Assembly (NCBI GenBank): GCA_029268515.1
Contig: JAQWNP010000016.1
Location: forward strand, 186,001-250,000
Reading direction: 5' to 3'
DNA: 64,000 nt
Source of the DNA: Phycisphaerales bacterium
GTDB taxonomy: Bacteria; Planctomycetota; Phycisphaerae; Phycisphaerales; SM1A02
Shown here: in pieces, positions 46,181-55,515 of the stretch
How the letters are laid out: the number at the start of each line of letters is the position of its first letter
How positions within the stretch are numbered: the stretch's first letter is position 1
Notes under the pieces: model-generated
What the model was told of the DNA's origin: nothing
The model's database searches: none
Seen by the model: only the letters and a program-made list of their open reading frames with translations
Program-made: the position numbers and the translations under genes

Positions 46181-46822
46181 TTAGCGGAACACCCAATGCT
46201 CCGGATCATCTGGGTCCAATTCAATTGGCCGATCAGATCGGGGCACAAGATTGCCTGGAACAATGTAATTTCGTTGCATCGTCTTCTGAAGTGAGATGCG
46301 TTCACCAGTAACTGGATTGATGACTGTTGCTCGCTCGCCACTGATACCACCTACGAACAATGAGAGCTCGGTAATATCTAGCTTCCCGGCAGGCCATATG
46401 ACCATACCCTCACGTGCCTGACCACGTCCTTGTCGAAGTGTGCCAATCACATCAGAGTGAATCTGCATAAAGTCATTACCAACATAATCTCGAACTTTCC
46501 GAGTGACTTGGTATGGCACATTTTCGCCAGATTTAAGTATCTCACCACCATCGGTATAGAGCGTAAAGGTTGGGAACCACAACTGATCATCACCGGTGTT
46601 ATTAATCACTTTGTAAGTGAAATACCAATAGCTCTGACCACTTGCTGTATCTGTATAAAGACGCAGAACGCCAGGCGTAAACTCAAGCTCCCATCGCGTT
46701 GGCACCGCTCGTGGCTTTGGATAGGCCCACGAAACGCTTGTCACGACAAGAATGGCCAATGTCACACAAAGAATGCGACCCATGCAGCCACTGATTGATT
46801 GATGTGCACGCCAAGTGCCCAT
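46181..46822 (-). CDS. Secreted protein of unknown function
   Basis: 213 aa from the ATG at 46822, which has AGGAG eight bases upstream; ATG 46846 and 46783 are alternatives. Residues ~16-33 form a hydrophobic signal segment (ILCVTLAILVVTSVSWAYP). The mature part is beta rich (FTPGVLRLYTDTASGQSYWY, NNTGDDQLWFPTFTLYTDGG, WPAGKLDITELSLFVGGISG), resembling a single all-beta domain. No family recognised. It lies 83 bp upstream of rpmA. Confidence 0.75.
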   Translation of the reverse strand: MGTWRAHQSISGCMGRILCVTLAILVVTSVSWAYPKPRAVPTRWELEFTPGVLRLYTDTASGQSYWYFTYKVINNTGDDQLWFPTFTLYTDGGEILKSGENVPYQVTRKVRDYVGNDFMQIHSDVIGTLRQGRGQAREGMVIWPAGKLDITELSLFVGGISGERATVINPVTGERISLQKTMQRNYIVPGNLVPRSDRPIELDPDDPEHWVFR

Positions 46823-46943
46823 GTGAAAAGCTCCTATGATCCTCAAGTGGGGTATTGTAGTCCTGCATCAGGGTCCGTCAAAGGCAGACCATCCTTTCAT
46901 GGCCAATAATGCCTAGTTTCCAACAGTCTTTTTTGAGATCTGC

Positions 46944-47933
46944 ATGGAGAATCAAGTAGCAGTGCCATCATCCTCTCCAATCCAACCTGCCCAGCCGGGG
47001 AGTCGTGAACCAGGCCTCTGGATCTCTAAAAATCATCCAGAGCGGCTTCAAGAGGCCATCATCTGCCTCTTAGGCCGCCATCAAGCCTCGGCCGTCGAGG
47101 CTCAGAACTTCCTGACCTATGCTCGAGAGAATCACCTCGACCTGGACAACCTTATCGCCTGTCCCGCCGCTGGAGCCGGTCAGAACGATCCGCTGGCCTT
47201 TGCAGCACTCTGCGCCATTAACCGCGGGCGGACGGCCATGCTGCTGACATCCCCACCCATTTCCAAGGCAGAAACCACACCAATTGCCGCCCTCGCTTCG
47301 TTCGCCATGAGCCAGCTCGACCGAAAAAAGGTCCATCTGGTACAGAGCCTCATTGCTCCAGAAGAGCATCTCGCTCAGCAAACACTTTTAGAAGCTGGAC
47401 TTAAGGAACTCGCGGTACTGCATTACATGGAAAGGCCAGCTCAAACCGCGCTGCCTGATTGTCCGCCACTACCCGAAGACCTCCAGCTACATGCCTACTC
47501 AAAAGATGATGATTCTGACGTTCTATCAGCTCTGGATGCAAGTTATGAAGGCACATTAGATTGCCCTGGCCTACATGGACTACGCCAGACCGCCGATATC
47601 CTGGCCGGACACAAGGCAACAGGTAATGCGGAACTCAACCTCTGGTGGGTCCTTAGACAGGATAAAAAGCCCCTTGGCGCAATCATGTTGGCATCCCACA
47701 TGAACGCTAACTCGTTGGAACTAACATATCTGGGTGTTGCTAAGGCAGCGCGCAACCGTGGCGCTGGTGCCGCAATGTTGAAACATGCGTTACAAACTGC
47801 TGAACAGATCCATCCAAGAAAATGCCACTTAGCAGTTGATGTCAATAATGTGCCCGCAATTGCTCTCTACGGGCGTTTTGGTTTTAGATCGATTCTAAAA
47901 CGCCAAGCACTGATCTATGCGCTGCACGATTAG
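46944..47933 (+). CDS. GNAT-family N-acetyltransferase
   Basis: 329 aa. The C-terminal ~110 residues are a GNAT domain: LTYLGVAKAARNRGAGAAML carries the acetyl-CoA-binding R/QxxGxG/A loop, and DVNNVPAIALYGRFGF is the usual motif B end. The first ~150 residues are different and look like a second, degenerate acetyltransferase-type or substrate-binding domain, a layout like mycothiol-synthase relatives. The N-terminal ~30 residues are Pro/Ser rich. Substrate unknown. Followed by a hairpin with a T-run at 47977. Confidence 0.82.
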   Translation: MENQVAVPSSSPIQPAQPGSREPGLWISKNHPERLQEAIICLLGRHQASAVEAQNFLTYARENHLDLDNLIACPAAGAGQNDPLAFAALCAINRGRTAMLLTSPPISKAETTPIAALASFAMSQLDRKKVHLVQSLIAPEEHLAQQTLLEAGLKELAVLHYMERPAQTALPDCPPLPEDLQLHAYSKDDDSDVLSALDASYEGTLDCPGLHGLRQTADILAGHKATGNAELNLWWVLRQDKKPLGAIMLASHMNANSLELTYLGVAKAARNRGAGAAMLKHALQTAEQIHPRKCHLAVDVNNVPAIALYGRFGFRSILKRQALIYALHD

Positions 47934-47976
47934 ACGAACGCCGTCAAGTAGGCTGCAATTCATGATGCAAATCAGT

Positions 47977-48030
47977 AGTTGTCCACTGTTGATTGACATC
48001 TTGTCAGTATTGAGTGGACAACTCTTTTTG
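47977..48030 (+). terminator. Nested dyad with T-run after the GNAT gene
   Basis: AGTTGTCCACT (47977-47987) pairs with AGTGGACAACT (48013-48023), enclosing an inner TGACA-TCT-TGTCA hairpin. CTTTTT follows at once. This fits an intrinsic terminator for the GNAT gene that ends 44 bp upstream. The same arms resemble DnaA boxes, so it may instead belong to an origin. Confidence 0.45.
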
Positions 48031-48174
48031 AATTCACTTTTAGCCTATAAAAATAGAGGTGAAAGCACGTTTTGTCACTTACGTTCTGGTATTGCCCCTT
48101 GTATATACGCCCGATGAATCGTAGCCTTCGATCGTCTGTCAGGATGATAGATTCCCGCGCATGATGCCATCGAG

Positions 48175-48203
48175 CAAAGTGGTAGACGCTTGTTACCACT
48201 TTG
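48175..48203. repeat. Perfect 10-bp inverted repeat in the dnaA upstream region
   Basis: CAAAGTGGTA (48175-48184), 9-base loop, TACCACTTTG (48194-48203). No T-run follows. It could be a protein-binding dyad. Confidence 0.55.
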
Positions 48204-48676
48204 TGTAGCCAGGATGCCACGACGTGATGTCGATGGGATCCGCCTAGCGATTCACTTGGTCATGAACTATGAACATGACGAAGTGACGGTGGGTGACAGA
48301 GTTTTCAGTGCTCGCTCGCGAGATCGAATGATGTTTCTTTTGTGGTGCCTTGATTCTTCAATCGCATCAAGAAACAACCCTCGATCATGAGCATGAGAGC
48401 TGTAGATGGATGAGTGGGAAACAATGCCCAGATATGAGATTGTTTTTTATCTGGTGCTGAATGGATGGACTCACAAATTATTATTGGTAACTGTTTGCCT
48501 TCGATAGGTGGGCTCGTATTGAACATCAGATGAACATATGTGCTAAGCCTTGTTCAGATAAGTGATGTTGAACGATGAATGCTGCTGAACCAACGGCAAC
48601 GAATTTCGGTTTCATGATTTCTCTCCGATATTGAGAACCCTCATGAATCCGGCACAGACGTTGAGGAGATCGATCT

Positions 48677-50380
48677 GTGAAACCTCGGTCCAGTCATGCT
48701 GCTGAGCAACCCCAGCAACGGGATACAACTTGCTCTAGCAAAGGTCCATCGGACGGCGCAAGCGGTAGAACAGTATCTGCCGACGAACACGCCCAACCCC
48801 TTTCCAAACGGGCCGCTCGTCAGTCTTCCTCCAAGGGGGCTTCCAAAAAGATCGCCAGGACCCTTGAAGATCGACTTGGGACTCAGAAATACGACATGTG
48901 GTTTGCTCATGCACGCCTAGACATTGAAGGTAATTGCCTCAATGTGATTACCAATAGCCAGTTCACTGCGAATTGGATTGACAAGAATTTTGCCGCAGAT
49001 CTTAAACAGGTTGCCCAGGAAACAATTGGTGAGACCGCTGAGATACTCGTCTCCTTCGCACCCCACCTCTTTGAGGATTCCTCCCCTGGCAGCACCTCAA
49101 GCCCATCTACATCCGCTGAGGATCGAGCTGAGGCACCACAGCAAACCGAACAAAAGAAGAGTTCCCGTGGCGACCGAGGATGGCACCAGTGGCAAGATCG
49201 AGACGACTCGCCCTCCGCGCCACCTCCTGCTCGATGGGGCACCTCACGAGATGGGCACCTTACCGCTGCTGGAAGTCCGCTGCCTCGGCACTCATCACTT
49301 CGCCCGCTTGAGCACTTTATTGTTGGCAAAAGCAATCAGCTTGCCTATGCCGCTGCTATTCGACTCTCGTCGGATCCGAATGCTGCTTCGCACAGCCCCC
49401 TATTCATACACGGAGAGTGTGGTGTTGGAAAAACACACCTACTCCAAGGTGTTTGCCGCAAGTTTCTTCAGTCATGCGATCGCCCAGATGCGGTCCGATA
49501 CGTCACCGGCGAGCAATTCACCAATGAATACATCGCTGCAGTGCGAACCCAAACATTAGACGCGTTCCGACAACGACATCGGCGACTTGATTTACTTGCT
49601 ATTGATGACGTGCACTTTCTCTCTAACAAAGTTCGAACTCAGAGCGAGTTCCTTCACACACTAGATGCGATTGACCTTACAGGTTCAAGAATTGTGCTTG
49701 CTTCAGATGAGCATCCCAGACACATCAAGCGATTTAGCAACGCACTGATTAGTCGTTTTCTGTCCGGCATGGTGGTCTGTGTTGATCGGCCAGACAGGGA
49801 GACCAGACGCCGCCTCATCGTTCAGCTAGCAAATCAGAGGGGCCTGCGAATTAACGATGCTGCCATCGATATGATCACAGGCAACTGCGTCGGATCTGTC
49901 CGAGAGCTTGAAGGCGCCATCACAAAACTTGGCGCCCTGCAGTCGATTGGTAAACAAGATAGCGGTGGAGAACAGGGCACGATCGGCCGCTTACTTGCGG
50001 AACAGCTCTTTAAGGGTGACACTTGGCAACCCTCCACCCCTGTTCGAATTGGGACAATCATGCAGGCTGTTTGCGATCGATTGACGATTTCCCAGGCCGA
50101 TCTGATTGGATCGAGTCGCCAGCGCACTGTCACACTCGCTCGTGGCGTAGTGGCCTATATGGGCCGAAAAATGACTGCTCTTAGTTATCCAGAGATTGCC
50201 CAGGCACTCGGACGTTCATATCACTCCACGATCCACACTGCAGCCAAGCGAATTGCGCATCGGATTGAGGCAGAGGATCGTGTTGATATCCCTGGTGAAG
50301 CAGAACCAATCGACCTCAGAGAGCTCACTGATCAGCTCCGTCACGAGGTTCGACGGCAAACATCTTCACTATCAAGCTAA
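48677..50380 (+). CDS. dnaA: Chromosomal replication initiator DnaA
   Basis: 567 aa from a GTG with GAGGAG ~9 bases upstream. Domain I (LEDRLGTQKYDMWFAHARL) follows an extra ~55-residue Ser/Gln-rich leader. A long, polar domain II linker runs from about residue 140 to 210. Domain III has Walker A GECGVGKTHLLQG and Walker B LLAIDDVHFL, then the sensor segment SRFLSGMVVCVDRPDRETR. Domain IV has the DnaA-box helix-turn-helix LSYPEIAQALGRSYHSTIHT. It melts origin DNA and loads the helicase. No dnaN follows. Confidence 0.96.
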   Translation: MKPRSSHAAEQPQQRDTTCSSKGPSDGASGRTVSADEHAQPLSKRAARQSSSKGASKKIARTLEDRLGTQKYDMWFAHARLDIEGNCLNVITNSQFTANWIDKNFAADLKQVAQETIGETAEILVSFAPHLFEDSSPGSTSSPSTSAEDRAEAPQQTEQKKSSRGDRGWHQWQDRDDSPSAPPPARWGTSRDGHLTAAGSPLPRHSSLRPLEHFIVGKSNQLAYAAAIRLSSDPNAASHSPLFIHGECGVGKTHLLQGVCRKFLQSCDRPDAVRYVTGEQFTNEYIAAVRTQTLDAFRQRHRRLDLLAIDDVHFLSNKVRTQSEFLHTLDAIDLTGSRIVLASDEHPRHIKRFSNALISRFLSGMVVCVDRPDRETRRRLIVQLANQRGLRINDAAIDMITGNCVGSVRELEGAITKLGALQSIGKQDSGGEQGTIGRLLAEQLFKGDTWQPSTPVRIGTIMQAVCDRLTISQADLIGSSRQRTVTLARGVVAYMGRKMTALSYPEIAQALGRSYHSTIHTAAKRIAHRIEAEDRVDIPGEAEPIDLRELTDQLRHEVRRQTSSLSS

Positions 50381-50432
50381 AACTAATTGCCTCAAAATGC
50401 CCCGACCGATCCAAGGGCGTTACAATCCCAAC

Positions 50433-51914
50433 ATGTGCTTTCACCGTTATTTGTATGGCCAATTGGCCATCTTGCTCCTGGTCATGACGACGGTCCCTCT
50501 CGCGAGTGGCCAAACATTTGATCCCAATGTCAACTTACTGCGCCGAGCCACCACCCCGCAGCGTGATGGGAATCACCTCAATCTCCTAGCCAGCCTGAGG
50601 CAACTTCGAGATCCAGAACTTCGACGCGTCTTTTACCAGTTGGTGCCGTCTGCTGAATGGCAGATTCAAGTCCATGCTTTATTGGGACTTGCAGAATTGG
50701 ACGCCGAAAACGGCCTTGACCCCTGGCTCATCACCCAACTGCAACCACAGGCAAGACAAGCCGTGATCGCGAACGCATTGGATTCAGATCTTCTCACGAC
50801 TGAACAAATACACGAGATCCTCAAGTGGGATGATCTTGAGCAGGTTCCAAAACTACTTTTGTACGGTGTATTGACCCAGCAGGGTGAATCGATACCTACT
50901 GAAAAACTAATCAATCTTTCCGATGATCCAAATCTCCGCGTATCTGGTTTCGCGAGCAGCTTGCTGTGTCAGCAAGGTGATTCTGGCGCACTCAATAATT
51001 TCAGCGAGCGATTGTCAACAAGATCCAAAAAAGAGACGTCCAGTCAGTTGGTATACGTCTTTGACTTTATACGTCAACACGAACTGACCAAAGCCATCCC
51101 ATGGGTCTACCGCCAACTAGAAGATCCTAATCTTGATCCAGATGCTGTCTATTGGGGCCTCTATACAATTCTGTCACTCAATCCTGAGCAAGGCACTGAA
51201 CTCTGGGCTCGAATGTTGGGACCCGATCCCAGTCACCGACAAAAAGTGCGTTTTTCTTTGCTTATGCTCGAAAGCGGCGCGCCTATTACTGCCAATGTTC
51301 GAGAAATACTGGGCAGTGATGACGTGCTTATCAATAAGATGCTTGATGCAGGTGAACCCATTAATGCGGGACAAACTGCAACTGAACAGCTTACTGCGTT
51401 ACTAGAACTGCAGCACCTCAAGACTACTGATTGGATCATTCGACAAATTGACGAGATGCCTACAGATCAATCCACACCACTTTTAGTTTGGATCATTGAA
51501 CGCGTTGGTGATGCCAACGAGACATCTGAGGACTCTTTCATGCTGGCCATCATCGCTGCCAGCAAGCTCGCAGAGATTAATCCTGGTGTTCTTCGATCCC
51601 TGCTTCGTGAAGCCAAGGATGATTCCGCGCGACAGCAGGCCATACTCATGGGACTCCTTGCTTCACCAATTCCTGAACTAGGCAACGAGGCTAAATCTCT
51701 TCGCCGTATTGGACTTGGCCGCGCTGATTCTCTTGCCACAATTCTGATGGCTCGACACCTTGAAGAATTAACACCTACAGATCTTCAGCAACTCAAGGTC
51801 ATTGCAGCTGGCGGAGGACGAGTCGCTGACGTTATTCAGATTCAAGCTGCATGGCTTTACCTACGCCACACAGATAGTGTTGAACGTGCTCTTGCTGAAG
51901 TTTTTGAAGAGTAG
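50433..51914 (+). CDS. Secreted repeat protein of unknown function
   Basis: 493 aa from the ATG at 50433; ATG 50397 would extend the signal region, and the open frame reaches further back into dnaA. A signal peptide is clear (LAILLLVMTTVPLASGQ). The rest is alpha-helical with recurring ~35-residue units (e.g. DPELRRVFYQLVPSAEWQIQ, LNPEQGTELWARMLGPDPSH, NPGVLRSLLREAKDDSARQQ), suggestive of HEAT-like or TPR-like superhelical repeats. No catalytic motif. It follows dnaA by ~52 bp. A periplasmic protein-protein scaffold is the most I can infer. Confidence 0.75.
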   Translation: MCFHRYLYGQLAILLLVMTTVPLASGQTFDPNVNLLRRATTPQRDGNHLNLLASLRQLRDPELRRVFYQLVPSAEWQIQVHALLGLAELDAENGLDPWLITQLQPQARQAVIANALDSDLLTTEQIHEILKWDDLEQVPKLLLYGVLTQQGESIPTEKLINLSDDPNLRVSGFASSLLCQQGDSGALNNFSERLSTRSKKETSSQLVYVFDFIRQHELTKAIPWVYRQLEDPNLDPDAVYWGLYTILSLNPEQGTELWARMLGPDPSHRQKVRFSLLMLESGAPITANVREILGSDDVLINKMLDAGEPINAGQTATEQLTALLELQHLKTTDWIIRQIDEMPTDQSTPLLVWIIERVGDANETSEDSFMLAIIAASKLAEINPGVLRSLLREAKDDSARQQAILMGLLASPIPELGNEAKSLRRIGLGRADSLATILMARHLEELTPTDLQQLKVIAAGGGRVADVIQIQAAWLYLRHTDSVERALAEVFEE

Positions 51915-51982
51915 TAACTTGCTCACAACACCGGTCATGGAACGATGTGGATTAATATAAACTTCCATGGAGTACACTTCCC

Positions 51983-53149
51983 TTGGACAATGTAATCCCG
52001 CTTTCTCATCCTGATATTACTCAAGCTGATATTCACGCCGTCACATCTGTGCTAAAGAGTGGGCGCCTCAGTATGGGACCCCATCTGGAGTCTTTCGAGC
52101 AAGCAGTTTCCACGCGAATTGGCAGATCACACGGTATTGGCGTCTCTTCTGGAACCGCTGGATTGCACTTGGCACTGCTTGCTTTAGGCGTGGGACCAGG
52201 TGATGAGGTGATCACACCCGCATTTAGCTTTGTTGCAAGTGCCAATTGCATTCTTCATGTTGGCGCCACGCCTGTCTTTGTTGATTGCGATCCAAGAACC
52301 CTGAATATGACCGCTAATCAGGTCGAGAAACATATCACACCAAAGACCAAGGCCATCATTGGCGTTGAAGTTTTTGGCAATCCTGCCGGAATGGAACGGC
52401 TCGCTGCACTTTCCACAAAACATGAGATTCCACTCATTGAAGATGCTTGTGAGGGCCTCGGTGGCCACTCTGGTGATACACCAATCGGACGCTTTGGACG
52501 CGTCGCTGTCTTTGGGTTTTACCCAAATAAGCAGATAACCACCGGCGAAGGTGGAATGCTCGTGACCGATGATGATCGCCTCGCCGCTACATGTCGCTCA
52601 CTCAGAAATCATGGCCGCGCCGAACCGAACACAATAGATCTACCGGTAGATTTAGGTGCCCCCATGCTTCCAACCCAGATGGGCTACAACTTCCGTCTCA
52701 GTGAGATGCATGCCGCACTCGGGCATTCACAGATTCACCGGCTCGACCAGCTTATTGAAACTAGACAGCGGGTTGCCGAGTCCTATACACGTCGTTTAAT
52801 GGGCAATCCACACTTCATTTTGCCCACAATTGAACCTGAAACATTTATGAGCTGGTTCGTTTATGTCATTCGACTCACTGATCACTTCAACAAAGATGAT
52901 CGTGATTTCATTATGGGTGGCCTACATCGCCACGATGTTGGTGTGGCGGCTTACTTCCCTACTATTCCGCATCTGGCGCACTTCCGTGAATTGTGCGGCC
53001 ATAATCTCGGCGACTTTCCAGTCGCTGAGTCTGTAAGCCAGCGGACATTAGCGTTGCCATTCTTCCCTGGAATCACAGAGGATGAAATAGATCTGGCATG
53101 CCAGACTCTTGAGGTGATGCTCAGTCGTATTAGCTTCACACGTGACTAA
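51983..53149 (+). CDS. DegT/DnrJ/EryC1 aminotransferase
   Basis: 388 aa from a TTG with GGAG ten bases upstream; no in-frame ATG fits. The PLP fold-type I pattern is clear: SGTAGLHLALLALGVGPGDE, PAFSFVASANCILHVGATPV, DACEGLGG and the PLP lysine in FGFYPNKQITTGEGGML. The C-terminal half fits sugar-nucleotide aminotransferases (LRNHGRAEP, MGYNFRLSEMHAALG). It probably transfers an amino group to a keto-sugar nucleotide for a surface polysaccharide or glycosylation, possibly of flagellin, as the flagellar genes follow. No other sugar genes are adjacent. Confidence 0.9.
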   Translation: MDNVIPLSHPDITQADIHAVTSVLKSGRLSMGPHLESFEQAVSTRIGRSHGIGVSSGTAGLHLALLALGVGPGDEVITPAFSFVASANCILHVGATPVFVDCDPRTLNMTANQVEKHITPKTKAIIGVEVFGNPAGMERLAALSTKHEIPLIEDACEGLGGHSGDTPIGRFGRVAVFGFYPNKQITTGEGGMLVTDDDRLAATCRSLRNHGRAEPNTIDLPVDLGAPMLPTQMGYNFRLSEMHAALGHSQIHRLDQLIETRQRVAESYTRRLMGNPHFILPTIEPETFMSWFVYVIRLTDHFNKDDRDFIMGGLHRHDVGVAAYFPTIPHLAHFRELCGHNLGDFPVAESVSQRTLALPFFPGITEDEIDLACQTLEVMLSRISFTRD

Positions 53150-53168
53150 TGACTCGTGTGCTTTCACA

Positions 53169-53366
53169 CTACGATGGAACGACCAATTTTCTGAGCGATC
53201 GTCCATACTCAACAACCCGGCTCACAATCTCAGTCATGTTCTCTTGAACAATGATTCGATCGCCATTCATCAGAGCAATGGTACTATCTGGGTTTTCTTC
53301 GATGCTACGGATCTGGTCAGCATTGACAATAATCGGCTTTCCATTGAGCCGGGTGACAGTGATCAC
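53169..53366 (-). CDS. flbD: Flagellar protein FlbD
   Basis: 65 aa. The whole protein matches the FlbD/SwrD pattern: MITVTRLNGKPIIVNADQIR then SIEENPDSTIALMNGDRIIV. FlbD-like proteins sit beside flgE and motAB in many flagellated bacteria and affect motor or rod function. It lies 44 bp after flgE, as expected. No motA or motB follows; the next gene is a convergent aminotransferase. Confidence 0.9.
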   Translation of the reverse strand: MITVTRLNGKPIIVNADQIRSIEENPDSTIALMNGDRIIVQENMTEIVSRVVEYGRSLRKLVVPS

Positions 53367-53410
53367 GTTCGCCTCCTGTCATTATGCACTAGTAAATCTC
53401 TATTGATGTT

Positions 53411-55183
53411 TTAGCGACCCAGGGCCAGAAGGCGATCCATCAGTTCATCAGTGGTCGTGATCACTCGACTTGCCGCAGAGTATCCTGTTGAAGCCAATAT
53501 CATACTGATGAATTCTTGTGAGAGATCAACGTTCGACATCTCCAAAGCGCCGCCAATCAATCGGCCAGTGCCAAACTCTAGTGGGCTTGCAACAATTGCC
53601 TCTCCAGAATTAGCGCCAACACGAAAGAGATTATCTCCTGCATCCTCAAGTCCAGCTGAATTAGCGAACTTGGCCAATGATATTTGCCCGATAGGTCGCA
53701 ATAATCCGTTTGTAAACGCTCCGGATATTGTTCCATCTTCACCAATCGAGAAAGAAGCCAGTGTGCCAAGCGAAGAACCATCTTGGAATGTAGCTGCTAA
53801 CTGACTCACATTTCCGGTCAGCGCGCTGACCGGCCCTCCCTCACTCGCAAAATCCATTCGGACGGTGAGCGGCGACACAGCGCCATTGTCTCGAGTAATA
53901 CTAAACGACTCATTGGTCGTAGAAATAAACTGGCCACTGTCATCAAATTTAACCACACCATTTCCAACCAGGCGATCTACATCTGCGTTATCACTTGATT
54001 CGGCCACAAACTCCCAAGTCGTACCTTCTCCATCGAGCGCCTCTTGAAGCACGAAGGTCAAATCAACTGTAATAGGCGTACCTAAAGAATCGTAAACCAC
54101 AAAACTCGTGCGTACTGATTCACCGTCAGCACTTGCAGTCTTTGTCATGACAAATGGAGCATTAATACCTGTTGCAGAGTCACTGTTGACAATCATGTCA
54201 GCGGTATCAATATTCAAATCTTGAGCAGTGCCTTCATTGCCATTGACGGTGATGACACCATCAGCAAAAGAAACACCGCCGCCTAAGGATTGACCAGAAA
54301 CCGTGGAGCTATCAAGCCCCATGACATCTCCCATAAAGTCAAGAAAGTCCTGAAGCGTTGTGCCGAATGCGTCAGCGCCAGCAACTTCTGTAGAAGAAAA
54401 GGCAAAGGTGTATTCGCCGATATCTTGGCCACCCTTTTCAATTCCACTAATCGTAATGGACGCGTTAGAGCCCCCTTCTAATGCAACCGATGAGCCGCCA
54501 CTTCCATCATCGATATAAAGCACATTCGCTGGATCGGTTAAATCAATGCTGGTATCGAGTAGGAGATTTCCAGGATCTAAGCTTGGGTCATTTAGATAAA
54601 AGGCCCGACTCTCATGTATGGATCCAGTCGTTGCTGGTGTACCTGCTGCATTGAAGTTGCCACTAAAGCTCATGTTTCGTGTTGCTTCTGCAATTGTAAG
54701 GACGCCAAGAGGGACATTGATTCCCTCTAACTGCCCTTCCACGAGGCCGAAATTATCATCAACTCCATACCCCATGACACGCCCACCCGAAACGGTGACC
54801 AGATCATTATTCTCGTTCAGTTGAAAAGAGCCTGCGCGCGTATAGAACTGCTCACCTGCCTGCTGCACAACAAAGAACCCATCACCTTCAATAGCGACAT
54901 CAGTAGAGATACCAGTAGCACTGATTGCGCCATTCTGGAAGTCTCGTTGCGTGGCCGAGATCATAATGCCCTGGCCAATCTGTCGCGGATTTGTTCCGCC
55001 AGTGAGCCCCGTCGGTGAGGTGCCCATCGAAAGCGTTCGACTAAACGTCGGGGCGAAGTGGATTCGGTTGGACTTAAATGCGGTTGAATTGACGTTGGCA
55101 ATGTTGTTACCAATGACATCCAGACGCCTTGCATTTGTTGCCAACCCTGAAAGTCCGGTGAATAGTGCTGTGGTTGATGGCAT
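53411..55183 (-). CDS. flgE: Flagellar hook protein FlgE
   Basis: 590 aa from the ATG at 55183, with AGGAG ten bases upstream; TTG 55189 is less likely. The N-terminal rod/hook signature is intact (STTALFTGLSGLATNARRLD, VIGNNIANVNSTAFKSNRIH). The C-terminal helix (MSNVDLSQEFISMILASTGY) is also present. The central ~450 residues are a larger beta-rich surface domain with Gly/Ser repeats, longer than the E. coli hook protein (402 aa). Secreted by the flagellar type III apparatus. Confidence 0.95.
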   Translation of the reverse strand: MPSTTALFTGLSGLATNARRLDVIGNNIANVNSTAFKSNRIHFAPTFSRTLSMGTSPTGLTGGTNPRQIGQGIMISATQRDFQNGAISATGISTDVAIEGDGFFVVQQAGEQFYTRAGSFQLNENNDLVTVSGGRVMGYGVDDNFGLVEGQLEGINVPLGVLTIAEATRNMSFSGNFNAAGTPATTGSIHESRAFYLNDPSLDPGNLLLDTSIDLTDPANVLYIDDGSGGSSVALEGGSNASITISGIEKGGQDIGEYTFAFSSTEVAGADAFGTTLQDFLDFMGDVMGLDSSTVSGQSLGGGVSFADGVITVNGNEGTAQDLNIDTADMIVNSDSATGINAPFVMTKTASADGESVRTSFVVYDSLGTPITVDLTFVLQEALDGEGTTWEFVAESSDNADVDRLVGNGVVKFDDSGQFISTTNESFSITRDNGAVSPLTVRMDFASEGGPVSALTGNVSQLAATFQDGSSLGTLASFSIGEDGTISGAFTNGLLRPIGQISLAKFANSAGLEDAGDNLFRVGANSGEAIVASPLEFGTGRLIGGALEMSNVDLSQEFISMILASTGYSAASRVITTTDELMDRLLALGR

Positions 55184-55443
55184 CGTCAAAATTCTCCTGC
55201 TTTACACTCAGTCGCCAATTCCTAGAGGTTCCAAAGTGCCTCTAAGGAAACGACCAGAGTGGTGGTCGCGTAGTCAACCTATGACAAGTGCAATTGCCAT
55301 ACCTCCGATTCAGAAGAACCCAAAAATCGACGAAATACCCTTTGAGGCCTCTCTGGCAAGGACTCGACGAATAAAGCGCTGATCACGCTCGGCATTTTCT
55401 GCCGATCGACCGGCGAAATATGCGTCGCTCATCAGCAAAAGAC

Positions 55444-55473
55444 AAAGCAGCCCTCTTTGAAAAGGGCTGCTTT
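55444..55473 (-). terminator. Intrinsic terminator after flgD
   Basis: AAAGCAGCCCT (55444-55454), 8-base loop, AGGGCTGCTTT (55463-55473). On the minus strand it is followed by GTCTTTTGC. It is ~45 bp past the flgD stop, so flgE, ~260 bp further, may have its own promoter. The 325-bp gap 55190-55515 otherwise shows no gene. Confidence 0.7.
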
Positions 55474-55515
55474 ACCAATGATCTTGTTGAACCGAGGACC
55501 AAGACGCCCACGTGA

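Larger units (their letters stand above)
47934..48676. other. Non-coding region before dnaA, possible replication origin
   Basis: 743 bp with no credible gene. Two long perfect dyads are present. One has arms at 47977-47987 and 48013-48023 whose outer parts read TTGTCCACT and AGTGGACAA, one base from the DnaA-box form TTGTCCACA. The other has 10-bp arms at 48175-48184 and 48194-48203. AT-rich stretches near 48030-48055 and 48440-48490 could unwind. dnaA begins right after. Origins often flank dnaA, but there is no clear cluster of canonical boxes and dnaN is absent. Confidence 0.35.

Noticed and set aside
47917-48526. Small open frames in the region before dnaA
   Set aside because: Short, without family resemblance or good start signals.
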